A DNA stretch of 64,000 nucleotides from Paludibacter propionicigenes WB4 (GTDB lineage: Bacteria > Bacteroidota > Bacteroidia > Bacteroidales > Paludibacteraceae): NCBI RefSeq assembly GCF_000183135.1, contig NC_014734.1, positions 2,542,001-2,606,000 on the forward strand. The letters are read 5' to 3'. Every line of letters begins with the position of its first letter. Position 1 is the stretch's first letter. The position numbers and the translations under genes are program-made. A model generated the notes under the pieces. That model saw only the letters and a list, made by a program, of their open reading frames with translations. It was not told where the DNA came from and made no database searches. This document shows, in pieces, positions 1 to 9,300 of the stretch.

Positions 1-2
1 AG

Positions 3-308
3 CTAAAGGAAGTATCGTCGCCTCCGTTTCCGATGTACGGCGATTTGAGCTTTATTCTAAGCCGTAGCCTCACTTATCCGGAGAAAGCGAAAAATGAAGG
101 CGTACAGGGCACTGTGGTGGTGGGTGTACGGATAGACAGAACAGGTGTGCGTGTGGGTTCGGGTGTGCGCAAGTCGGTGGACGCGGCACTTGACAAAGAA
201 GCGCTGCGGGTGGTGAATATGATTGATGTGTGGTATCCGGCAGTGTGCGAAGGACGTAAAACGGAATGTGAGTATTTGATTTCGATACCGTTTGAGCTGA
301 AGAAGTAG
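3..308 (+). CDS. TonB C-terminal domain protein (5' end outside window)
   Basis: The reading frame is open from the first bases of the window, so the gene begins upstream and only its last 101 codons are seen. The visible part has the pattern of a TonB C-terminal domain: a YPEKAKNEGVQGTVVV stretch, a strand-turn region (IDRTGVRVGSGVRKS), LDKEALRVV, and a final ISIPFELKK strand. In this family the domain sits in the periplasm and contacts TonB-dependent outer-membrane receptors. In Bacteroidota it is also fused to M56/BlaR1-type peptidases, and the missing N-terminus prevents a choice between the two. The sequence is GC-richer than most of the window. Confidence 0.7.
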   Translation, partial: LKEVSSPPFPMYGDLSFILSRSLTYPEKAKNEGVQGTVVVGVRIDRTGVRVGSGVRKSVDAALDKEALRVVNMIDVWYPAVCEGRKTECEYLISIPFELKK

Positions 309-339
309 GAGAGAGAGTACCGAGGCTGTTTAAGAGAAG

Positions 340-575
340 TTGTTGTATTTTATCGGGGCTTCCGCCCCAAACCCCACTTCATTTTTTGGCTTGACCCAAA
401 AAACGAAGCAAAAAAGGTCAAGACTGTGCCCGCCTCACTCGAAAAACTGGCGGTCTGAAAGCTAAAATACCCAAACTCCTCCCTATGGTCTTCAAACAGT
501 GGGTATTTCTACGCTTTCCTCCCTTGTTTTTCGGTTCACCGGACAAGGTCGATCCTCTATCAAGCTGGGTGGAAT
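340..575. repeat. Structured intergenic element, dispersed-repeat type
   Basis: This non-coding block is full of short inverted repeats. GGGGC/GCCCC forms a tight hairpin at 355-368. CTTGACC at 390-396 pairs with GGTCAAG at 416-422. AAATACCCA at 465-473 pairs with TGGGTATTT at 500-508. No plausible ORF spans it. From memory, similar GC-rich stretches recur between genes in Bacteroidota genomes, but I could not search for copies. Together with the next element it fills the 650-base gap after the TonB-domain gene. Confidence 0.45.
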
Positions 576-599
576 TTATAGGTTCTGTTATGAAATGTC

Positions 600-743
600 A
601 ATAACCGTGGGTGTAGCCCGTGGAGAGAGCAGTACCTGAATCGGAAGCCTGTATGGGGTTCAAGCTATAGTTATCGGATATTGAACCCCGTTCGGGGTTC
701 TGATTATTATTTACCTATACCACGGGTTGCACCCACGGTTATT
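600..743. repeat. REP-like inverted-repeat element, 144 bp
   Basis: A 24-base left arm (600-623) and a 24-base right arm (720-743) are complementary. The two non-Watson-Crick positions are both G-T, so they would be G-U wobble pairs in RNA. Inside the arms are GGGGTTCAA (655-663) and TTGAACCCCGTTCGGGGTTC (681-700). The latter can fold on itself or pair with the former. A further small palindrome, GAATCCTTTCAGGATTC, lies at 750-766. The short open frame running through 681-899 is the translated repeat and I do not call it a gene. Confidence 0.55.
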
Positions 744-843
744 CACATTGAATCCTTTCAGGATTCTGAAACCTGCTTTTTAATTGACGTTGAGTTTTTT
801 GTTATTCCGAACTTACTTTTTGATTCTTCAGAAACAACATACG

Positions 844-882
844 ACAGGAATGGACCACGGGCTCTGTTCCTGTTCTTTTTTT
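844..882 (+). terminator. Terminator-like hairpin plus T run
   Basis: ACAGGAA (844-850) pairs with TTCCTGT (867-873), followed by a T-rich stretch to 882. It could end transcription entering from the TonB-domain gene, although that gene stops more than 500 bases upstream. The 16-base loop makes it a weak candidate. Confidence 0.3.
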
Positions 883-1021
883 GGAAAAATGTGTGGTGAG
901 TGGCTGAACAAAACGGGGTAAAAAAAGTTATAATCACAGTTGATGCGTAACAGAGCGGATGCATAAGGTGGTGGTTGAGCTACGCATAGGTCTGAACGCA
1001 CCGGATAAAAAGAAAGAGCTT

Positions 1022-1576
1022 ATGAATACGGCGACACAAAATCTGGAAAACGACCACGTCTATATACTCCGGTTGATTGATGTGATGGAGCGCATGGTGG
1101 TGACACTCTCGCCCGACTTATCGGGGATGGAACTGGTGGTGAAACTTATCCGGCAGTATGCGGATGGATTTCATCATGCCAAAGAAGAAAATCTGCTTTT
1201 TCCGCTGATGCTGCAAAAGGGTTTTTCGAACGAGCAGGGGCCGATATCGGTGATGCTGCAGGAGCATGTGCAGGGGCGCAACTTCGTAAAGATGATGAGC
1301 GAGGGCATTGAGCGCTACAAACAGGGAGACGACACGGCTATACCCCCAATATACCGCGCTATGCAGGGCTACATTGACCTGCTGCGGGCGCATATAGGGA
1401 AGGAAAACAATGTGCTCTTCCGCATGGCCGACCGTGTGCTGAGCGCTGCCGAACAGGAGCATTTGCTGGCCGAATTTGCGGCTCTGGAAACAGGAAGCTA
1501 CGGACAGGGAAAGATACAGCAATTTATCACCGATATAGAGGGACTGGAGACGGTTTATGGAAGAGGTGAGGAGTGA
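1022..1576 (+). CDS. Hemerythrin/HHE-domain protein
   Basis: This 184-residue protein carries the spaced His/Glu ligands of the hemerythrin HHE cation-binding family. They are H12 (ENDH), H51-H52 with E55-E56 (HHAKEE), H82 (QEH), and H124 with E128 (HIGKEN). The family binds a di-iron centre in a four-helix bundle and is linked to oxygen, NO or iron handling; the exact role here is not readable. I chose the ATG at 1022 because homologous sequence begins with MNTATQNLENDH. An in-frame ATG at 959 would add 21 unconserved residues. A small Tat-exported protein follows 68 bases downstream on the same strand, possibly cotranscribed. Confidence 0.8.
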   Translation: MNTATQNLENDHVYILRLIDVMERMVVTLSPDLSGMELVVKLIRQYADGFHHAKEENLLFPLMLQKGFSNEQGPISVMLQEHVQGRNFVKMMSEGIERYKQGDDTAIPPIYRAMQGYIDLLRAHIGKENNVLFRMADRVLSAAEQEHLLAEFAALETGSYGQGKIQQFITDIEGLETVYGRGEE

Positions 1577-1644
1577 GAGGTAAGGAGCAAGTATAATTTG
1601 AGAACTAATATAATACAGAGAATCATTTTTAAACAGGTATATTT

Positions 1645-2010
1645 ATGGATGGATATGAATCAAATCGTCGGGATTTTTTGAAAAAGCTGGGACTGATAGC
1701 GGGTGCTACGGTGCTGTCGACTACAGGTATGGCACAAGTGGAGGAACTGATAACCGATAAAAAGGAAAAATACAAACTTACGCCCGAACAAACGAAGTTT
1801 ATGAAGATGTACGAAAAATGGTTGGATGAGTTTCACGGAATGGCGAAATTTCAGAAAAAGGATCCCGATCATTTGGATAACAATAAAAAACTGGTGGCAC
1901 TGTCTGAAGAGGCTAAAACCTGGCAGAAAGAGCTGATAGAACATATGAAAGATGAGAATTTTGCACGGTATTTTATGATTGCCACCGAGCGTGTAACGAC
2001 AGTGATATAA
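1645..2010 (+). CDS. Small Tat-signal protein, function unknown
   Basis: This 121-residue protein starts with a twin-arginine motif (SNRRDFLKKLG) and then a hydrophobic stretch (LIAGATVLSTTGMAQ). It should therefore be exported folded through the Tat system, with cleavage near MAQ. The mature part of about 90 residues is Lys/Glu-rich and probably helical. It contains no recognisable cofactor motif such as a Cys cluster. The Tat route often implies a bound cofactor or assembly with a redox partner. The neighbouring hemerythrin-like gene fits a redox or metal theme, but that link is inference. Confidence 0.7.
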   Translation: MDGYESNRRDFLKKLGLIAGATVLSTTGMAQVEELITDKKEKYKLTPEQTKFMKMYEKWLDEFHGMAKFQKKDPDHLDNNKKLVALSEEAKTWQKELIEHMKDENFARYFMIATERVTTVI

Positions 2011-2043
2011 ATACGTTTCTCTTAAATTCGCAAAGACGCAAAA

Positions 2044-2076
2044 AAAAGACCTTACTTCATGGAAGCAAGGTCTTTT
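2044..2076. terminator. Bidirectional terminator between convergent genes
   Basis: AAAAGACCTT (2044-2053) pairs with AAGGTCTTTT (2067-2076), with an inner CTTC/GAAG stem. A run on one strand and T run on the other let it serve both the Tat-protein gene (+) and asd (-). Confidence 0.8.
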
Positions 2077-2096
2077 ATATTTTAAGATTACTCTTT

Positions 2097-3107
2097 TTAC
2101 TTGATATCGCCTTCGGCAATCAGGTATTCGGCAATCTGAACGGCATTGAGTGCAGCTCCTTTTTTGATTTGGTCGCTAACGCACCAGAATGTAAGTCCGT
2201 TAGGGTTTGAAATATCTTTGCGCAGACGTCCCACGTGTACTGGGTCTTTGCCCGACAGGAACAATGGCATTGGGTATTTCTTTTCGGCCGGATTGTCGAT
2301 TATTTCCACACCGGGAGCTACAGCAAATGCTGCACGTGCTTCTTCCACGCTTACCGGTTTTTCGGTTTCGAGCCATACGCTTTCCGAGTGAGCACGCAAA
2401 GCAGGTACACGTACGCAAGTGGCACTCACCTCTACGTCGGAGTGCATAATCTTGCGGGTTTCGTGGTACATTTTCATTTCTTCCTTGGTGTATCCGTTAT
2501 CGGTAAACACGTCCACCTGCGGAATAAGGTTGTATGCCAACTGGTACGCAAATTTATTTACCGTTACGGGTTCGCCTGCCAACACTTGTTTGTATTGCAA
2601 TTCCAGTTCGTCCATAGCAGCAGCACCGGCACCCGATGCAGCCTGGTAAGTAGAAACGTGTACGCGTTTGATATGCGAAAGATTTTCGATGGCTTTCAGT
2701 GCCACTACCATCTGAATGGTGGTACAGTTGGGGTTGGCAATAATACCGCGTGGACGCGCTTTGGCATCGGCAGCATTTACTTCGGGCACTACCAACGGAA
2801 TATCGGTATCCATGCGGAAAGCCGACGAATTATCAATCATTACAGCACCAAATTTGGTAATATCTTCGGCAAATTCTTTGGATATACTTGCACCTGCAGA
2901 GGTGAATACTAAATCAAAAGGTTTAAAATCGTCGCCGTGTTTAAGCTCTTTGACGGTGAGTTTTTCACCTTTGAACTCATAAACACTACCCGCACTGCGC
3001 GACGAACCAAAAAGGCTCAGTTCTGTCAATGGGAAATTGCGTTCGGCTAACACACGCAAAAACTCCTGGCCGACGGCGCCACTGGCACCTACAATTGCTA
3101 CTCTCAT
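2097..3107 (-). CDS. asd: Aspartate-semialdehyde dehydrogenase
   Basis: This 336-residue enzyme catalyses NADPH-dependent reduction of aspartyl phosphate to aspartate semialdehyde. That is the branch point to lysine/diaminopimelate, threonine and methionine, in the cytoplasm. The N-terminal Rossmann motif is GASGAVG (residues 7-13). The catalytic cysteine lies in NPNCTT (C128). The substrate-binding region includes [17 protein letters not shown]. Length is typical for the bacterial Asd/USG-1 type. It is a single-gene unit that converges on the Tat-protein gene, with a shared terminator between them. Confidence 0.96.
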   Translation of the reverse strand: MRVAIVGASGAVGQEFLRVLAERNFPLTELSLFGSSRSAGSVYEFKGEKLTVKELKHGDDFKPFDLVFTSAGASISKEFAEDITKFGAVMIDNSSAFRMDTDIPLVVPEVNAADAKARPRGIIANPNCTTIQMVVALKAIENLSHIKRVHVSTYQAASGAGAAAMDELELQYKQVLAGEPVTVNKFAYQLAYNLIPQVDVFTDNGYTKEEMKMYHETRKIMHSDVEVSATCVRVPALRAHSESVWLETEKPVSVEEARAAFAVAPGVEIIDNPAEKKYPMPLFLSGKDPVHVGRLRKDISNPNGLTFWCVSDQIKKGAALNAVQIAEYLIAEGDIK

Positions 3108-3248
3108 TGTTTTGATTTTAATACTTCCTGTATCCGGAATGGAGACAGCGAAGCGAAATTTGAAACTTTTTTTATTTTGATTTTATTGTTTGTATTGTAT
3201 AAATTAAATAAATAATATCAGCGTTAATATGTATTGTGAAATTATTTA

Positions 3249-3256
3249 TATATTTG
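3249..3256 (+). promoter_or_regulatory. Possible -7 element for the large surface-protein gene
   Basis: TATATTTG matches the Bacteroidota TAnnTTTG -7 consensus about 105 bases upstream of the ATG at 3361. No convincing TTG-type -33 element lies at the right distance. Confidence 0.3.
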
Positions 3257-3324
3257 CACATCAATCGGAAAACTAACTTAACTTTCCATCGGGAATAAGA
3301 ACCGATTGTCACCCAAATGGTCTG

Positions 3325-3332
3325 CAAAAGTA
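3325..3332 (-). promoter_or_regulatory. Possible -7 element for asd
   Basis: Read on the minus strand the sequence is TACTTTTG, a full match to TAnnTTTG. It would give a leader of about 210 bases before the asd start at 3107. A matching -33 box is not evident. Confidence 0.35.
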
Positions 3333-3360
3333 ATTCATTTCAATAGAATTATCACACAAT

Positions 3361-6300
3361 ATGAAGAATTTAAGCCTGTTTTTCGTGTTTTTTGTGCCGA
3401 TTTTTTGTTTTGGTCAGGTGAATGAAAGTTTTTTGGATGGAAACTTTATAAATAACCCAAATTGGGTTGGCACAACATCCAACTTTTACGTCAATTCCTC
3501 TTTTCAGCTTCAATCGAAAGCAAGCACTGAGTCTACCTCTTTTCTTTTTACCCCATCCGAAGCGATAGAAAATGCCACTTGGGAGTGTTGGGTAAAAATG
3601 ACCACTTCCACTTCAGGAAACAATTATGCCGTCATTTATCTTACGTCCGACAAGAATGATAATACCACAGTTTGCAACGGATATTATGTTCAGGTAGGTG
3701 GAACAGCCGATGAGGTGTCGTTGTTCGTGCAGGAAGGAACAAAGAAAACTAAAATAATTGACGGAACGGATGGTAGGACGGTTGGAAATTCGGTGGAGTT
3801 GCAAATAAAAGTAACACGTGATGCCGATGGAAATTTTGCTTTATATAGTAAGCTGGCTTCAGAAACAGATTATGTTCTGGAAGGAACAGCACAAAATAAA
3901 GTCATAACAAGTAGTTCTTATTTTGGATTGATGTTTGTAAATACAGCGAGTACAGGTTGGAAATATTACTTTGATGATATAGTAGTCAGCGGAACGAAGG
4001 CGCAGGATAGGCAAGCTCCTGTCTGGAGGGGGTTAAGTATTGAGCAACCCAATAAGTTGAAACTAAGTTTTTCGGAACCGATGGATTTCAGCTCTGCTGC
4101 GTTTAGTGTTGATCAGGGAATGGGAAGTCCTACTTCGCAAGTATATTCTGATGATAAAACTACGCTAGAACTGACATTTGCCACTGATTTTGAAAAGGGT
4201 AAACTTTATACGCTACAAACAACAGGATTAGCTGATTTAGCCGGGAATGTTCTTGCAGAAACCAGTCGGAAAATTGGAATTGTAGAACCAAAAGCAGTCG
4301 GTGATCTGATTCTGAACGAAGTGATGTTTGAGAATCCGCTGAACTCGCTGGAATATGTCGAACTGTACAACAAATCGGACAAACTGCTGGATGTTTCAAA
4401 CTTGGTAATCACCACTCGAAAAACCGATGGCACGCTGAACACCGGCAGTAAAGTTCCACAGAAAACATGGTTGCTTCCGCATGCCTATCTGGCTTTGTGT
4501 GCCAATGCCGATTCGGTACACAACTATCATCATTGTTCTAATGAAGCTAATATTCTAACAACAAGCAGTTGGTATTCACTCAATAATACTGGTTCTACAC
4601 TTGTGTTGGCCAATGCCGCTAAAGATACCATTTACGATGAACTTGCTTACAACGTGAGATGGCATAATACGTGGGTGACGAATCCGAAGGGAATTTCTCT
4701 GGAACGAAGTGGCTCCGACCTGCCGACACAAAATCAGTTCTCGTGGCATTCCTGCGTTTCCACTTCTACCAACAACGGCACACCCGGATTTGCCAACTCA
4801 GTGTATGTTGACACAGAAGCTCCAACCTGGATTTCGATCAACCTCGAACAACCGAATAAATTAGAGTTGGTTTTCTCCGAGGCAATGGATGTAAGTAAGG
4901 CTGTGTTTAATCTTGACAATAACTTGGGAGCTCCATCATCCATAACCTTTTCGGACGATAAAAAGTCGATAGATTTGACTTTTGCATCGAACTTTGAGAA
5001 AGGTAAAATCTATAAACTGCAACTTTCAGGATTAACCGATTTAGGCGGAAATGCTTTAATCGAAAACTCCAGAAGTATAGGCATTGTGGAACAAAAAGCT
5101 GTTGGTGATCTAATCCTGAACGAAGTGATGTTTGAAAATCCGTTGAACTCGCTGGAATATGTGGAGCTTTATAATAAATCGGATAAACTACTGGATGTTT
5201 CTAATATCATAATCACCACCCGAAAAACTGACGGCACACTGAATACAGGCAGCAAAGTTCCCCTGAAAACATGGTTGCTACCGCATGCTTATCTGGCTCT
5301 GTGTGCGAATGCAGATTCGGTGAGAAATTATCATCATTGTTCTGCGGAAGCCAATATTTTGTCAGCAATCGGAAGTTGGTCGACATTGAATAACGAAAGT
5401 TCCACGCTGGTTTTAGCAAGTGCTGCCAAAGATACAATTTACGATGAACTGGCTTACAACACGAAATGGCATAATTCGTGGGTAACGAACCCGAAAGGAA
5501 TATCACTGGAACGAAGTGGCTTCGACCTGCCAACGCAAAATCAGTTCTCTTGGCATTCCTGCGTTTCAATTTCCACTTATAACGGAACCCCCGGATTTAC
5601 CAATTCGGTGTATGTTGACACAGAAGCTCCAGTCTGGACAAGTTTTTCGTTGGAACAACCGAATAAATTAAAGCTAGTTTTCTCGGAGGCAATGGATGTA
5701 AGTAAAGCTGTTTTTAGCGTTGATAACAACCTCGGGGCTCCATCAGCCATAACCCTTTCGGATGATAAGAAAACTGTTGATTTGACTTTTACATCAAACT
5801 TTGATAAAGGAAAAATCTACAAATTACAACTCTCAGGATTAACCGATTTAGGCGGAAATGCTTTAATCGAAAACTCCAGAAGTATAGGCATTGTGGAACA
5901 AAAAGCTGTTGGTGATCTAATCCTGAACGAAGTGATGTTTGAAAATCCGTTGAACTCGCTGGAATATGTGGAGCTTTATAATAAATCGGATAAACTACTG
6001 GATGTTTCTAATATCATAATCACCACCCGAAAAACTGACGGCACACTGAATACAGGCAGCAAAGTTCCCCTGAAAACATGGTTGCTACCGCATGCTTATC
6101 TGGCTCTGTGTGCGAATGCAGATTCGGTGAGAAATTATCATCATTGTTCTGCGGAAGCCAATATTTTGTCAGCAATCGGAAGTTGGTCGACATTGAATAA
6201 CGAAAGTTCCACGCTGGTTTTAGCAAGTGCTGCCAAAGATACAATTTACGATGAACTGGCTTACAACACGAAATGGCATAATTCGTGGGTAACGAACCCG

Positions 6301-9300
6301 AAAGGAATATCACTGGAACGAAGTGGCTTCGACCTGCCAACGCAAAATCAGTTCTCTTGGCATTCCTGCGTTTCAATTTCCACTTATAACGGAACCCCCG
6401 GATTTACCAATTCGGTGTATGTTGACACAGAAGCTCCAGTCTGGACAAGTTTTTCGTTGGAACAACCGAATAAATTAAAGCTAGTTTTCTCGGAGGCAAT
6501 GGATGTAAGTAAAGTAACTTTCAGTGTAGATCAGGGAATAAATTCTCCATCGACCATAACCCTTTCGGATGATAAGAAAACTGTTGATTTGACTTTTGCA
6601 TCGAACTTTGAAAAAGGGAAAATATACAAACTGCAACTCTCAGGATTAACCGACCTGGCCGGAAATGCCTTAGTAGAAACCTTTCGAACTATCGGAATCG
6701 TAGAACCGAAAGCTGTGGGTGACCTGATCTTGAACGAAGTCATGTTTGAAAATCCGCTGAACTCGCTGGAGTATGTAGAGCTTTACAACAAATCAGATAA
6801 ACTGCTGGATGTTTCCAATATCGTGGTTACCACCCGAAAAACCGATGGCACCCTGAATACCGGTAGCAAGGTTCCCCCAAAAACATGGTTGTTACCGCAT
6901 GCTTATCTGGCTCTGTGTGCTAATGCTGATTCGGTGCGGAATTATCACCATTGTCCCACCGGAGCCAATATCCTGAATGCAACCGGAAGCTGGACGGCAC
7001 TGAATAATGAAAGTTCCACGTTGGTTTTGGCTAGTGCAGCCAAAGATACGATTTACGATGAATTGAATTACAACGTGAAGTGGCATAACACGTGGGTAAC
7101 GAATCCGAAAGGAATATCGCTGGAGCGAAGCGCTCCGAATCTGCCAACGCAAAATCAGTTCTCATGGCATTCCAGCGTTTCCACTGCCACCAACAACGGA
7201 ACTCCAGGATTTTCCAACTCGGTATATGTTGACACGGAAGCTCCGAACTGGATTTCGCTCAACCTCGAGCAACCAAATAAATTAAAGTTAGTTTTCTCGG
7301 AGGCAATGGATGTGAGTAAAGCTGCGTTTAGCGTTGATAATAACTTCGGAACTCCATCTTCCATAACGGTTTCGGATGATAAGAAGACTGTTGATTTGAC
7401 TTTTGCATCGAACTTTGAGAAAGGTAAAATCTACAAACTGCAACTTTCTGGATTGACTGATCTCGCCGGAAATGCCTTGACGGAAACCTTCCGAACTATC
7501 GGAATAGTAGAACCAAAAGCGGTGGGTGATCTGATCCTGAACGAAGTCATGTTTGAGAATCCACTGAATTCTCTAGAATATATTGAGATTTACAATAAAT
7601 CAGACAAACTGCTGGATGTTTCCAACATCGTAATCACTACCCGAAAAAACGACGGCACACTGAATACCGGCAGCAAAGTTCCACTGAAAACATGGTTGCT
7701 GCCACACACTTATCTGGCTTTATGCGGCAATGCCGATTCGGTGAGGAATTATCATCATTGTTCTACTGAAGCTAATATTCTAACAACAAGCAGTTGGTAT
7801 TCACTCAATAATACCGGTTCTACACTTGTGTTGGCCAATGCAGCTAAAGATACCATTTACGATGAACTTGCTTACAACGTGAAGTGGCATAACACGTGGG
7901 TAACGAATCCGAAAGGAATATCACTCGAGCGAAGCGGATCGGATCTGCCAACGCAGAATCAGTTCTCGTGGCATTCCTGCGTTTCCACTGCCACTAACAA
8001 CGGCACACCAGGATTTACCAATTCGGTGTATGTTGACTCGGAAGCTCCAACTTGGACTTTGTTTAGTCTCGAACAACCCAATAAACTGAAACTGGTATTT
8101 TCTGAAGGGATGGATGTGAGTAAAGCCGTTTTCAGTGTAGATCAGGGAATAAATGCTCCTACAACCATAACTCTTTCGGAGGACAAGAAGACTGTTAATT
8201 TAATTTTTTCATCGAACTTTGAGAAAGGAAAGCTCTATAAACTGCAACTCTCAGTCCTAACAGATCTCGCCGGAAATGCCTTGGCAGAAACCTTCCGAAC
8301 TATCGGAATCGTAGAACAAAAAGCAGTGGGTGAACTGATTCTGAACGAAGTCATGTTTGAAAATCCGTTGAACTCGCTGGAATATGTGGAGCTTTATAAT
8401 AAATCGGATAAACTACTGGATGTTTCTAATATCGTAATCACCACCCGCAAGACCGATGGCTCGCTGAACACAGGAAGCAAAGTTCCACAAAAAACATTGA
8501 TGTTACCGCATGCTTATCTGGCTCTGTGTGCTAATGCTGATTCGGTAAGGAACTACCATCATTGTCCTGCAGAAGCCAATGTTCTTACAGGTACCGGAAG
8601 TTGGTATCCACTAAATAACGAGAGTTCCACGTTGGTTTTGGCCAGTGCAGCCAAAGATACCATTTATGATGAGTTGGCTTACAACACAAAATGGCATAAC
8701 TCATGGGTGACCAACCCGAAGGGAATATCACTTGAACGAAGCGCTCCGGATCTGCCAACACAAAATCAATTTTCCTGGCATTCTTGCGTTTCTACTGCCA
8801 ATAATAACGGTACCCCCGGATTTACCAACTCGGTGTATGTCGACACAGAAGCTCCAGTCTGGACAAGTTTTACGTTAGAGCAACCTAATAAATTAAAGTT
8901 GGTTTTCTCAGAGGCAATGGATGTGAGTAAGGCTGTGTTTACTGTTGATAATAACCTCGGTACTCCATCATCCAAAACTCTTTCGGATGATAAGAAAACT
9001 GTTGATTTGACTTTTACATCAAACTTTGATAAAGGAAAAATCTACAAATTACAACTCTCAGGATTAACCGATCTTGCCAGAAATGCCTTAGCAGAGAGTA
9101 ACCGAAGCATAGGAATCGTAGAACAAAAAGGAGTTGGAGATTTGATACTGAATGAAGTGATGTTTGAAAATCCACTGAACTCTCTGGAATATATTGAGAT
9201 TTACAACAAATCCGAAAAATTGTTGGATGTTTCGAACTTGGTAGTTACAACCCGAAAAACCGACGGCACGTTGAATCCCGGTAGTAAAGTCCCACCGAAA

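Noticed and set aside
681-899. 72-residue frame over the 144-bp repeat
   Set aside because: It is the translation of an inverted-repeat element with no codon bias or family match.
2235-2912. 225-residue frame antisense to asd
   Set aside because: It lies wholly opposite a clear asd gene and its sequence has no protein character. It is a shadow frame.
5213-6376. Two identical 118-residue antisense frames inside the giant surface protein
   Set aside because: They are shadows of the duplicated coding modules. Their identity only confirms the duplication.
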